Origin: an uncultured bacterium
GTDB lineage: Bacteria; Muiribacteriota; Ozemobacteria; Ozemobacterales; Ozemobacteraceae
DNA: 42,023 nucleotides
Assembly (NCBI GenBank): GCA_946407375.1
Contig: CAMJNS010000010.1
Coordinates: 1 to 42,023, forward strand
Direction of reading: 5' to 3'
The notes beneath the pieces are model-generated. The model made no database searches and was not told the DNA's origin. It saw nothing but the letters and a program-made list of their open reading frames with translations. Shown piece by piece: positions 19,590 to 29,765 of the stretch (positions are counted from its first letter, which is position 1; each line of letters begins with the position of its first letter). A program made the position numbers and the translations under genes.

Positions 19590-20810
19590 ATGCTATTCAT
19601 TGTAACTTTTTTTCTAATATTTGGCTGGAAAATAAATCTTTATCTAGATATTTCAGCTATTACCGCTTGTGCTCTTTCAATACAATATTTAATTTTGCAT
19701 AAAGAGCAATATCATAATTTAAAAAACCCCAATATAATAGCTTTGTTTTTATTAAGCTTATATTCTTTAATAATCGTTTTATCTACAGGAATTACGGACA
19801 TATTTCCAATTTCTCGTGCTATTAGAGCTTTAATTATGCTTATAGCCTCTTTTTCTTTATATTCACTTTATAAAAAACATTACCGAGACCCAATAACAAA
19901 AATATGCGAACATATATACCTAAGCATATTTGTACATAGTATTTTAATGATAATAATGTATTGTTCAGATTCATTTAGACTATTTGTATATTCTTTTACA
20001 CATTCCTCTGATTATGTAAATTTGTTTTCCTCATATTTACGTGGTTATAGGATTTGTGGGTTAACTTATGGATTATCTCAAACTTCTGTTCTTCAATTGT
20101 TTAGCTTAGTTTTAATACCTGTAATTTATAAAAAAATAACGAATAAAAAAATAAAAAACTTTTTAATTCTTAGTATTGCACCAATTGTAATATCTTCTAT
20201 GTTAAGCGGAAGAAGCGGTTTATTTTTTTCTATTTTTTTATTGCCTCTTTATTTATTCTTAATAATTTATTATTCAAATTACAATTTAAATAATAAATTA
20301 GCATTTTTAAAAAAGAGTTTATTAATCATCATTTCAATTATTATTTTATTTATTATTTCATTTAAATATTTACCTTCGAAATTTCAGTATTACACCCTAA
20401 CTACTAGCCAAGAAATATTTGCAGTATTTCAAAATAAGAGTGAAACAATTAAATATATAAAAGACATGTATTTTTTACCCAATAATCTAACTACAACAAT
20501 TTTTGGTTTAGGAAACTATGGAAGAACCCCAACTTTCTATTTACCATCAGATGCAGGTTGGATAAAAAGCATTTTTGCTATTGGAATTATAGGGAATATT
20601 TTTATGTTGTTCCCTTTTATTTGGGGTATTAGTAAAGCTTTCATGTTAAAAGATAAATTAAAAGAAATATCTTTTGCATTAATTATAATATTTTTAGCAA
20701 CAATAATGTTAAACTGTAAAGAACTTGCATTATTAACGAGAAATCAATGGACTATACAAGCAATTTTTCTTGTGATACTTTCAAATACAAAATATAAAAA
20801 AGACGTTTAA
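19590..20810 (+). CDS. O-antigen polymerase/ligase-like membrane protein
   Basis: A 406-aa, highly hydrophobic protein with about 10-12 predicted membrane segments. It carries the SMLSGRSGLFF motif seen in Wzy_C/O-antigen ligase-type proteins and a long loop between late membrane segments (about 265-320). By family these polymerise or transfer surface glycan repeat units at the periplasmic face of the inner membrane. The next gene, a double glycosyltransferase, begins three bases after its stop codon, so the two are co-transcribed and probably act on one glycan. Polymerase versus ligase cannot be decided by eye. Confidence 0.7.
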   Translation: MLFIVTFFLIFGWKINLYLDISAITACALSIQYLILHKEQYHNLKNPNIIALFLLSLYSLIIVLSTGITDIFPISRAIRALIMLIASFSLYSLYKKHYRDPITKICEHIYLSIFVHSILMIIMYCSDSFRLFVYSFTHSSDYVNLFSSYLRGYRICGLTYGLSQTSVLQLFSLVLIPVIYKKITNKKIKNFLILSIAPIVISSMLSGRSGLFFSIFLLPLYLFLIIYYSNYNLNNKLAFLKKSLLIIISIIILFIISFKYLPSKFQYYTLTTSQEIFAVFQNKSETIKYIKDMYFLPNNLTTTIFGLGNYGRTPTFYLPSDAGWIKSIFAIGIIGNIFMLFPFIWGISKAFMLKDKLKEISFALIIIFLATIMLNCKELALLTRNQWTIQAIFLVILSNTKYKKDV

Positions 20811-20813
20811 AAA

Positions 20814-23075
20814 ATGAATATTTTTTATCTATCAAGCTCAACAATTATTTCACAAAAAGCAAACTCAGTCCAAGTAATGAAAATGTGTGATGCTTTTTCA
20901 AAATTAGGGCATAATGTAGTTTTGTTTGCGAAGAAGAATCAAAAAGAATTAAACAATAATTTAGAGGATATAAAAAAATATTACGGAATTAACAATGAAT
21001 TTGATATACGTCTAATTAAGTCCTCATCTATTCGCCTTTTCGGAGGATTAGAATATGGCTATAAAGTATTAAAAACAATAAAAGAATTAAGAATAAAACC
21101 AGATATTTTTTATGGACGAAATTTATACGCCCTAATCAATTGTGTACACTTAAATAAACCCATTATTTACGAAAGTCATGCTGTACCTAGTTTGGGCAGA
21201 AAAACCTTAGAACAATACTTATTTTCTAAGCCTCAATTCATAAGGCTTGTGGTAATAAATCAAGCTCTATTTAGCTATTATAAAAATAATTTCAAAATAT
21301 TCATTAAACATCCTGAAAAGCTATGTTTAGCTCCAGATGGAGCTGGAATTAATTATAATATAAGAACAAATATTATTAATAAAATTCCAATAATTGGGTA
21401 TGCAGGCAGTCTTTATCCTGGTAAGGGAATTGAAACAATTATAAAAATCGCGAATAAATTACCAGAATATAAATTTGTTGTCGCCGGGGGTACACCCCAA
21501 CAAATTAATCAATTCAACGAGAATAACAACATTACTTTTAAGGGGTACATAAATCCGTCAAATATTCCGGAATTTCTTTCGAGTTGCGATATTTTATTAG
21601 CCCCCTACTCTAACAAAGTTTATTCAGAAATATTAAAAAAAATAAATATTGTAAATTGGATGTCACCATTAAAAATTTTTGAATATATGGCTTCAAAAAA
21701 ACCTATTATTGCTTCAAATTTACCTGAAATAAAAGAAATATTAGAAGACAAAAAAACAGCCTATCTTGTAGACCACAACAATATTACAGGGTGGAAAAAT
21801 ACCATTGTAAAAATATTATGTAAACCTAAAATAGCAAATTCCATAGCCGAAAATGCCTTTATGGAATTAAAAAATAAATACACCTGGGATAGGCGTGCAA
21901 AAAGAGTTCTAGAAAATCTATCTATCAAAAACCTTGCTAATAACGGTTCAAAGATCATTCTTCATGTAATTGGAGACTTAAATATTGGTGGAACAGAACG
22001 AAATATGCTGAAAATCATTCCACGACTTAATAAAAATGGATTTAAACATAAGATTCTAACTCTTTTTGAATTAGGTACGTTAGCCACAAAATTTCAAAAA
22101 TTAGGAATAGAAGTAAGAACATTAAATATCCCTAAACAAAGTGTGAATACTAAAACATTTATAGGAATTATGAGTCTTTTAAAAGAAATAAAAAGCATAA
22201 AACCTGTAATTATACATTCTTGGCTTTACCATTCTAATAATATTGTCAACCTTATCTCTCCTTTTTTAAAAAATATAAAAATAATAAACTCTATTAGACA
22301 TGATAATCCTAATACTGGCTCTATAAAAACAAGAATATCATCTAAAATAGGTGCCTATATTTCTAAATTAGCTAATAATCCAATAATATTCTGTTCGGAA
22401 AGTTCATTATTAAAGCACCTAAATATAGGTTACTCAAACAAATACCCTTTAGTTATCGAAAATGGTTTTATCATTCCACAAATTGATAAGAAATATTGCC
22501 AAAAGAGATTAAAAGACAGATTTAATATTCCAAATGATTATAAAATTGCAATAAATGTAGGTAGATTTTGTTTAGAAAAAGACTACCCCACCCTATTTAA
22601 AGCAATTGAATTATTATTAGAAAAATACTCCAAAATAGTTTTCATATTTTGTGGCAAAGGCTTAGAATCGAACAATAAGGATTTGACAAAACTTATCACA
22701 AATACCAATATAATGAATAACCTTATACTACTTGGTAACAAGACAAATATTGAAGAATATATAGCTGGTGCTGATTTTTTAGTTTCTTCATCAAAATCAG
22801 AATCATTTCCTAATGTTATAGCAGAAGCAATGAGCCTTTCAATACCTTGCATAGCAACAAACACTGGTGACACAGAAAAAATAATAGGCGATACAGGATT
22901 CATTGTTGAAACTCAAAAACCTGTTGAGCTAGCAAATGCAATGCTTAGATTTTTGCAAACCGACGAAAAAAGTATAAATAGGCTTTCCAACAAAGCCAAC
23001 AATAGAATAAAACAAAATTACACACTAGAACATTGTGTAGTCAAGTATCTTGATTTGTATAATAAACTTTTATAA
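20814..23075 (+). CDS. Bifunctional protein: two fused GT4 glycosyltransferases
   Basis: A 753-aa protein made of two complete-looking GT-B (family GT4) halves. The first (1 to about 372) opens with an N-terminal Rossmann region (ANSVQVMKMCDAFSKLGHNV) and has the donor-site segment SPLKIFEYMASKKPIIASNL. The second begins at about residue 378 (IILHVIGDLNIGGTERNMLK) and has SKSESFPNVIAEAM and a following GDTG segment. Each half would transfer a sugar from an activated nucleotide donor, so the protein could add two residues in turn. It lies three bases downstream of the Wzy-like gene, with no Shine-Dalgarno sequence, so translation is probably coupled. The sugars cannot be inferred. Confidence 0.8.
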   Translation: MNIFYLSSSTIISQKANSVQVMKMCDAFSKLGHNVVLFAKKNQKELNNNLEDIKKYYGINNEFDIRLIKSSSIRLFGGLEYGYKVLKTIKELRIKPDIFYGRNLYALINCVHLNKPIIYESHAVPSLGRKTLEQYLFSKPQFIRLVVINQALFSYYKNNFKIFIKHPEKLCLAPDGAGINYNIRTNIINKIPIIGYAGSLYPGKGIETIIKIANKLPEYKFVVAGGTPQQINQFNENNNITFKGYINPSNIPEFLSSCDILLAPYSNKVYSEILKKINIVNWMSPLKIFEYMASKKPIIASNLPEIKEILEDKKTAYLVDHNNITGWKNTIVKILCKPKIANSIAENAFMELKNKYTWDRRAKRVLENLSIKNLANNGSKIILHVIGDLNIGGTERNMLKIIPRLNKNGFKHKILTLFELGTLATKFQKLGIEVRTLNIPKQSVNTKTFIGIMSLLKEIKSIKPVIIHSWLYHSNNIVNLISPFLKNIKIINSIRHDNPNTGSIKTRISSKIGAYISKLANNPIIFCSESSLLKHLNIGYSNKYPLVIENGFIIPQIDKKYCQKRLKDRFNIPNDYKIAINVGRFCLEKDYPTLFKAIELLLEKYSKIVFIFCGKGLESNNKDLTKLITNTNIMNNLILLGNKTNIEEYIAGADFLVSSSKSESFPNVIAEAMSLSIPCIATNTGDTEKIIGDTGFIVETQKPVELANAMLRFLQTDEKSINRLSNKANNRIKQNYTLEHCVVKYLDLYNKLL

Positions 23076-23233
23076 AAATCAAACTTCACAACTAAAATTA
23101 CTATACTTTTGAACAGATTTCTAAATTTTCATAAAAAAAGGTTTTATCCTTGTCGATAGCCTCAAACAATAAATAATAATTCCGTTGTCTACCGGTTAAA
23201 GATTTTTCTGTGTTATAATTAAGGATAAATCAA

Positions 23234-24067
23234 ATGTTTAAGAAATTAGTTAAATACTCTATAATAACTATAATCATAGCTAGTGCTAATCTTTATGCAA
23301 TGGCTCCGCTTGATATGCTTGAAAACGGCAAAAGAGCATTTGATTTAGCAAAATGGGAAGAGTGTAGAGAGATTCTAGAACGTTTTATGGAAACTTGGCC
23401 AGAACATGAAAAATACAGTGAAGCCTTATATTTTTACACTCTAGCATCAGCCAAAACAATTGATTCAAGAACAGAGGCTTATCGTTCTTCACTTGGAAAA
23501 GAATTGAAAGATGCTGTAGCAAGTCTTTCTCTTGATATGCCTGATATGGATATAAGCGAAGCAAAAGTTGCTTTGATGATTGCTGAAAAGCAAGAAAAAC
23601 CTGAACTTTGGAAAGAATTAGTAAAACTCACACCAATAGAGCTCAAGCATTATCTTTCTAGAGGCTGGTATCCTGAACCTACAGAAAAGCCATTCGACAC
23701 CCTAGAATGGGCAAAGGTAAAACTTTGCGACAGTTCTGATATTGATTCAGAAACAAAGTCCAACATAGCTTTGATTAAACTTAGTGCTTTATGGAAATTG
23801 ATGCTTTCTCCACTAGTAGTCGAAAACTCTGAAACAAAATTGAAAGAAATCAACTGTTTTCCTATAGATAAAGCATTTAAAGAAACCCTTCAAATCGCTT
23901 TTAAGAATGGAAACCCAGATCAAAAAAGAAAAGCTGCTATATTTGGTTATCATTTTGATTATTTTAAAGCCAATAATCTAATTTCAAAAAAGAAAATAAA
24001 TAGTTCCTGGTTACGTTATCTTAAGTCTAGAGGTTTAACGATAGAAGAAGCCTGGAGTCCAAAATGA
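23234..24067 (+). CDS. Exported helical (TPR-like) protein of unknown function
   Basis: A 277-aa protein with an N-terminal signal peptide ending around ANLYA. It is then mostly helical, with a TPR/YfgC-like opening (GKRAFDLAKWEECREILERFMETWPEHEKYSEALYFY, residues 33-69) reminiscent of periplasmic assembly factors such as BamD/YbgF. No known family is recognised for the rest. An extended -10 (TGTTATAAT, ending at 23219) and AAGGA eight bases before the ATG support the start. Its last four bases overlap the start of the next gene (ATGA), so the two are translationally coupled and probably work together. Confidence 0.65.
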   Translation: MFKKLVKYSIITIIIASANLYAMAPLDMLENGKRAFDLAKWEECREILERFMETWPEHEKYSEALYFYTLASAKTIDSRTEAYRSSLGKELKDAVASLSLDMPDMDISEAKVALMIAEKQEKPELWKELVKLTPIELKHYLSRGWYPEPTEKPFDTLEWAKVKLCDSSDIDSETKSNIALIKLSALWKLMLSPLVVENSETKLKEINCFPIDKAFKETLQIAFKNGNPDQKRKAAIFGYHFDYFKANNLISKKKINSSWLRYLKSRGLTIEEAWSPK

Positions 24068-24702
24068 GTGAAAAATTACCGCTCAAAAAGAATTTTACTT
24101 TTAAATCAATATTGCCTGTAATAAGAACAATAGCGATAGTTATTGCTGCTATTGTTATATTTATTTTCATTTACCATTTGCCAAGTTCCACTTCAATAGA
24201 TTTTACTATCTTACGTAAAAGTTTAAACAGATATGGAACAAGACAAAGAACTGAAGAAACTACTGCAAAAACAAAAAGTGCATCTGAAACTGCTATTTTA
24301 GAAGAATTAGAAAGAGAACGTGAAAGATATGTAAATGAAAGCCGTGCAAGAATGTTTGTTGAATCGGCTACGAACGATTATTATAAAGGTAGTTATGAAG
24401 AAGCCTTAAGAAGACTTGATCGTGCAAGAATATATGATCCTTGTAATTTCAGTGCTTTCAAACTCAGCGGACAAATATTCTTCGAACACAATAAATATCG
24501 CAAAGCATTTAATGATTTGGAAAGAGCCAACCAACTTCCAAATGATGATAAAACTTTAGCAAGAGACCTTGATGTGTTGAAAAAGCTTCTTAGACATAGT
24601 AGAAGTGAAATTGATAAATTGCGTCATACTGTTAATACTAACCCTGATAACAAAATAGCAAAAGCAAGATTAAAAGAACTTGAAGAACGTGTTCAAGATT
24701 AA
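24064..24702 (+). CDS. Membrane-anchored TPR protein
   Basis: A 212-aa protein with one N-terminal TM segment (about 19-40) and a charged, partly coiled-coil linker (about 60-95, ELERERERYVNESRARMF). At least two TPR-like units follow (YKGSYEEALRRLDRARIYDP and FEHNKYRKAFNDLERANQLP), then a basic C-terminal helix. It most likely scaffolds protein contacts at the inner membrane together with the upstream exported protein, with which it overlaps by four bases. No specific partner is known. A weak A/T hairpin (AAAAGA/TCTTTT) follows its stop codon. Confidence 0.65.
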   Translation: MSEKLPLKKNFTFKSILPVIRTIAIVIAAIVIFIFIYHLPSSTSIDFTILRKSLNRYGTRQRTEETTAKTKSASETAILEELERERERYVNESRARMFVESATNDYYKGSYEEALRRLDRARIYDPCNFSAFKLSGQIFFEHNKYRKAFNDLERANQLPNDDKTLARDLDVLKKLLRHSRSEIDKLRHTVNTNPDNKIAKARLKELEERVQD

Positions 24703-24759
24703 AAAGAATAAAAAATCTTTTAAGGCTTATCTTAACCAATCTCTTTATTAAACATAAAT

Positions 24760-25632
24760 ATGAAATCATCAACCAAAAAGAAAACAATTGCGCCTGCTTT
24801 AGTAGACCAACTAGAAGTTTTAGACAATCGCTGTAAGCTCAGAGAATATTGTATTCAAAACAATATTAAAACCCCTGATTTTTTTGCTTCCGATCAATTT
24901 TTGAAAATCAGCGAGTGGGCTATGAAAAAGAATAGCTTTCCACTTTGTCTAAAATCTGAAAAAAACTTAACCAACAACCAACTTATATTTGTCTTAAAAG
25001 CATTCAGAGAATTGCCAGAATTTTTTGAAACAATACAAGCAAAAACTAATAAAGATAAAGTAATTATTGAAGAATTTATAGAAGGGAAAGCATATCTAGA
25101 AATAACAGTCTTTGACAAAAAAATCAGATTGATTTCACAAATCAGTTTAAGTAAAACAATGAAACTCCAACAAAAATGGAGAGCTTTTCCATTGAGACTT
25201 CCAGACAATATTTTTGCAAAAATAGAAAATATAATCAAAGCTTTCAATAAGCTTACAGATAATTCAACAACTATTCCATTAAGATTTTCTTTTGTAATAA
25301 AGAATTTAGAGCCTATTCTCATATCAATCAATAGCGATAATAATCGTTTAGAATATTTAGATGGCTGGAGAGAAACCGCTGGATTAGAACCCTTAACTAG
25401 TGCTAATTATCCTTCAACTACTTCTAAAATTAGTAAAATAAACTTTTATAAACTTAAAGATAAAAACTATGATTTTTCAGATGCTGCTAAACTCTGTGAT
25501 AAATCGGAAGTTAAGTATGAGCAAATAGGTAACAAACTTAATTTTATGCTATCTTCAAAGAATTCAAAAGATTTAGCAGAAGATTTTGAAAAAGCAAATG
25601 CAGTAATAAAACAGATTATTGAAAGCGAATGA
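24760..25632 (+). CDS. Degenerate ATP-grasp-like protein
   Basis: A 290-aa soluble protein. Residues about 60-190 look like an ATP-grasp fold: FPLCLKSEKN (nucleotide Lys strand), VIIEEFIEGKAYLEITVF (hinge-like EEFIEG) and LRFSFVIKNLEPILISINSD, the position of the usual L.EINPR. At that last site the catalytic Glu appears to be replaced, with Asn retained. The N-terminal pre-ATP-grasp domain is very short or missing. I infer a ligase-derived protein that may bind but not use ATP in the normal way. Substrate is unknown, and carboxylase or PurK-like origin is possible. No Shine-Dalgarno sequence is seen. It is convergent with the ECF gene across an 8-bp gap. Confidence 0.45.
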   Translation: MKSSTKKKTIAPALVDQLEVLDNRCKLREYCIQNNIKTPDFFASDQFLKISEWAMKKNSFPLCLKSEKNLTNNQLIFVLKAFRELPEFFETIQAKTNKDKVIIEEFIEGKAYLEITVFDKKIRLISQISLSKTMKLQQKWRAFPLRLPDNIFAKIENIIKAFNKLTDNSTTIPLRFSFVIKNLEPILISINSDNNRLEYLDGWRETAGLEPLTSANYPSTTSKISKINFYKLKDKNYDFSDAAKLCDKSEVKYEQIGNKLNFMLSSKNSKDLAEDFEKANAVIKQIIESE

Positions 25633-25640
25633 AGCTAAAT

Positions 25641-26150
25641 CTATTTTATTCTTTTTGAAAGCATTATTCCCAGCCCAATACCAGGCACGGCTGTAAAAAA
25701 ATGAATTCCCAAAACTCCTATAACTATAAAATTCTGTAGTTTATCGGGAATAAAATAAGAAACCAATAACCAACCACCAAGACCGATAACCAATGCTTTA
25801 ATAAAAGCTGGCAAAAAGATTTTTAACCAGTTTGAGCTATTTGCAAGCCTATATAAAACAATGACCAACAAATCATTTCCTAAAGCAATCATAGGCAAGA
25901 CAGGATACATAAAGACTGGCACATGCCCAGTAAAAAAGCCAAACAAAGGACTAATCAAACCAATAACAAGAGCGGATTTCAACCCTATATATAATAAGAT
26001 AAAAACAATAATACCATTAACAATAATTCCTGTTAAAAGATTAGGTAAATTTGTTGCTTGTAATGCCACAATTAAAGCAAGCATTATACCATTTAAGGCT
26101 ATATTTCTTATTTTGGTTTTATTGCTATTATCAGTATTCTTTCCATCCAT
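25641..26150 (-). CDS. ECF-type transporter S component (putative)
   Basis: A 169-aa membrane protein with about five to six hydrophobic segments after a polar N-terminus. The opening RNIALNGIMLALIVALQ resembles the first helix of energy-coupling-factor S components, including small-residue spacing (ALIVA) of the kind used for docking to the T subunit. S components bind a vitamin or micronutrient and depend on shared EcfA/EcfT subunits encoded elsewhere; none is present here. The ligand cannot be told. The ATG at 26150 has no Shine-Dalgarno sequence, and the ahcY terminator lies just upstream, so it should have its own promoter, which I could not identify. Confidence 0.6.
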   Translation of the reverse strand: MDGKNTDNSNKTKIRNIALNGIMLALIVALQATNLPNLLTGIIVNGIIVFILLYIGLKSALVIGLISPLFGFFTGHVPVFMYPVLPMIALGNDLLVIVLYRLANSSNWLKIFLPAFIKALVIGLGGWLLVSYFIPDKLQNFIVIGVLGIHFFTAVPGIGLGIMLSKRIK

Positions 26151-26168
26151 AAGCTAAGTTTGATTAAC

Positions 26169-26194
26169 AAAAAACGCCTGGCTTTCCCAAGCGT
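26169..26194 (-). terminator. Intrinsic terminator downstream of ahcY
   Basis: On the minus strand the sequence reads ACGCTTGGGAAAGCCAGGCG followed by TTTTTT. The arms ACGC-x-TGG and CCA-x-GCGT pair with one mismatch around a short loop, and the U-tract is the A-run at 26169-26174. It would end the ahcY transcript before the ECF gene. Confidence 0.65.
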
Positions 26195-26249
26195 ATCTTT
26201 GTCTTAAATCTAGATAATATTCTATATTTCAAGGTAAAGGATTAATCGC

Positions 26250-26360
26250 CATCAACAGCTACGCAGTCAGCCCCCTCTACCGCAATGCTTTGCATTTCAG
26301 CCCCCTCCATCTTGCTACGCAATACACCTCCCCCAAAGCATTGCTTTTGGGGAGGTTCTG
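26250..26360. repeat. Hairpin-type intergenic repeat cluster after ahcY
   Basis: Contains the small hairpin AATGC-TTT-GCATT near 26284-26296, two CAGCCCCCTC tracts, and a strong hairpin pairing 26327-26337 (CCTCCCCCAAA) with 26345-26355 with one mismatch. The same modules recur at 29655-29725, 33215-33285, 34285-34635 and 39553-39699. This fills most of the 240-bp gap between ahcY and the ECF gene. Confidence 0.6.
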
Positions 26361-26390
26361 CTTGGCTCCAACTTTCAGTTTGTATTTTGC

Positions 26391-27972
<1,582 letters not shown>

Positions 27973-27988
27973 TAGAATAATTTGGGTT

Positions 27989-28016
27989 ATTCTATCATAA
28001 GAAGTTTAAAAGTCAA
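27989..28016 (-). promoter_or_regulatory. ahcY promoter
   Basis: On the minus strand: TTGACT (28016-28011), a 16-nt spacer, and TAGAAT (27994-27989). Transcription would begin near 27982, leaving about 187 nt before the ATG. It lies within 33-60 bp of the end of the upstream permease gene, so ahcY can be transcribed independently. Confidence 0.65.
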
Positions 28017-28048
28017 TTTAAAGTATAATTAATACAAATTAATCTTAT

Positions 28049-29422
28049 TTAAATAAGAGCATATTTTAAGATAAATAAAATCGACAGGATATAAATCAAA
28101 GGATGTATTTTTTCTTTTTTCCCACTGATTAAATTTATAAAATTGTAAGAAATAATACCAAAAGCTATACCTTCGGATATTGAATAAAAGAAAGGCATCG
28201 AAATAAAGGACATATAAGCAGGAACAGCTTCGGTATGATCATTAAAGTTTATTTTTGCTATTTGAGTAACCATTAGAAATCCAACTAGAACAAGAGCCGG
28301 AGCTGTTGCAAATGCAGGAATTGTTAGGAAAAGAGGGAAAAAGAATAAGGAAATAAAAAACAAGAAAGAAGCAGTTATCGCAGTTAAACCTGTTCTTCCA
28401 CCAGCGGACACCCCAGAAGCAGATTCTACAAAGGTTGTTACAGTTGAGGTCCCTAGTGCCGCTCCTATTGTCGTTCCAATAGCATCGGCAGTTAATGCTC
28501 CTTTTATTCCGGGAAGTTTGCCATCTTTGTCAAGCATATTGCCTGAAGAGGCACAACCAATTAGGGTTCCTATAGTATCAAATAAATCGACAAATAAAAA
28601 AGCAAATAAAATTGAGAAAAAACCAAGAAAACCAGAAAGTGTAAGGGGTATTTCTTTAAACCCTCTCACAAACCCACCTAAAGTCGGTTCTAAACTAAAA
28701 TTAGTAGAAACAATTTTTGTTGGAATTACAGAAAAGAAGACTTTATTATCTGGAACATATAAACCTCCAAATTCAAACATCATCCCTAACACCCAAGTTG
28801 CTAAAATTCCGAAAAGAATACTCCCCATTACTTTTTTATGCATTAATGTTGCTGTAATAATAATTCCTAATAGGGTTAGGAGGGCAGAACAGGTTGCAGG
28901 GCTCCAGTTTTTAAAAGATATCAAACTTACTAATGTTGCATCATTAGCAACAATAACTCCACCAGATTTTAAACCAATCATAGCAATATATAAGCCGATA
29001 CCAACTGTAACACCTATTTTTAAACATTGTGGAATCGCATTAAAAATGGCTTCTCTGACATTGGTTAATGAAAGGATTATAAAAATAATACCTTCAGTAA
29101 AAACTGCCGCTAATGCCAATTCCCAGGAACAACCCATTTGCTGTACAACAGTATAAGCAAAATAAGCATTCAAACCCATTCCTGCAGAGAGAACAAATGG
29201 TAGATTTGAAAACGCGCCCATTAGAAAAGTCGCTATAGTTGAGGCTAAGACTGTCGCAGTAAATACTGCTGTTTTATCCATTCCACAATCACCCAGTATT
29301 TTAGGATTAACAGCCAAAATATAAGCCATTGTCATAAATGTGGTAATACCAGCTATTACTTCTGTTTTAGCATTTGTGTTGTGCTCTTTAAGCTTAAAAC
29401 AACGTTCAAAAAAATCATTCAT
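28049..29422 (-). CDS. NCS2-family purine permease (AzgA/PbuG type)
   Basis: A 457-aa membrane protein with about 12-14 TM segments. Family motifs include the opening TEVIAGITTFMTMAYILAVNP and the substrate-site segments SAGMGLNAYFAYTV, LFVDLFDTIGTLIGCA and ALGTSTVTTFVESASGVSAGGRTGLTA. Members import adenine, guanine or hypoxanthine with protons. The neighbouring ahcY releases adenosine, so a purine-salvage link is plausible. GAGGG before the ATG provides a ribosome site. I looked for the purine-riboswitch core upstream and did not find it. Confidence 0.92.
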   Translation of the reverse strand: MNDFFERCFKLKEHNTNAKTEVIAGITTFMTMAYILAVNPKILGDCGMDKTAVFTATVLASTIATFLMGAFSNLPFVLSAGMGLNAYFAYTVVQQMGCSWELALAAVFTEGIIFIILSLTNVREAIFNAIPQCLKIGVTVGIGLYIAMIGLKSGGVIVANDATLVSLISFKNWSPATCSALLTLLGIIITATLMHKKVMGSILFGILATWVLGMMFEFGGLYVPDNKVFFSVIPTKIVSTNFSLEPTLGGFVRGFKEIPLTLSGFLGFFSILFAFLFVDLFDTIGTLIGCASSGNMLDKDGKLPGIKGALTADAIGTTIGAALGTSTVTTFVESASGVSAGGRTGLTAITASFLFFISLFFFPLFLTIPAFATAPALVLVGFLMVTQIAKINFNDHTEAVPAYMSFISMPFFYSISEGIAFGIISYNFINLISGKKEKIHPLIYILSILFILKYALI

Positions 29423-29456
29423 TCTCTTTCCCTCGGATTATATATATTAAATTTAT

Positions 29457-29484
29457 TTTATACTAAAATTATTATATTTAGCAA
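29457..29484 (-). promoter_or_regulatory. Candidate promoter of the NCS2 permease
   Basis: On the minus strand: TTGCTA (29484-29479), a 16-nt spacer, and TATAAA (29462-29457), about 34 nt before the ATG. The region is very AT-rich, so chance matches are possible. Confidence 0.4.
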
Positions 29485-29619
29485 ACTCTGAATACTGTGA
29501 ATACATAATCTTTTTTTAGATAAGGTTGATTTATCCTGTAATCAAAAAATGATGATTTGCTTGTTTTTGCTTATTAATGGTATTATTTTCTAAGTCTTAG
29601 AGATAAGAGTAAAAGACCG

Positions 29620-29725
29620 GATGGACTTCGTTTTGCTTTCAGCAACGCCACAGCTCCGCAAAGCTTTGCTTTGCAGCCCCCTCAGTCGGCTTTGCCGACA
29701 GCTCCCCCATAAATGGGGTAGCTTC
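29620..29725. repeat. Composite intergenic repeat before mfd
   Basis: 29620-29651 is an exact inverted copy of 96-127 in MITE copy A. It is followed by the hairpin GCAAAGC-TTT-GCTTTGC, then CCCCCTCA, the hairpin GTCGGC-TTT-GCCGAC, AGCTCCCCC and a final hairpin CCCCAT-AA-ATGGGG. This is the fullest copy of the hairpin repeat family in the window and is close in form to a dispersed repeat I recall from many gut Firmicutes genomes. The remainder of 29423-29765 holds the permease and mfd promoters. Confidence 0.7.
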
Positions 29726-29751
29726 TAGAGTGATTACAATAACGGAAGTGC

Positions 29752-29757
29752 TATAAA
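29752..29757 (+). promoter_or_regulatory. mfd extended -10 element
   Basis: TATAAA at 29752-29757, preceded by TGC (extended -10), lies eight bases before the ATG at 29766. No convincing -35 and no Shine-Dalgarno sequence were seen, so a leaderless or nearly leaderless transcript is likely. Confidence 0.4.
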
Positions 29758-29765
29758 CTGACTAT

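Noticed and set aside
24894..25331. 145-codon frame opposite the ATP-grasp-like gene
   Set aside because: Hydrophobic by virtue of the complementary code; no start signals, and the plus-strand gene is better supported.
28518..29156. 212-codon open frame antisense to the NCS2 permease
   Set aside because: It lies wholly within a clear permease gene, has low-complexity basic composition and no ribosome site or family resemblance.
29423..29580. Purine riboswitch before the NCS2 permease
   Set aside because: Neither the conserved TATAAT..ATATGG core nor the GTTTCTACC segment is present.
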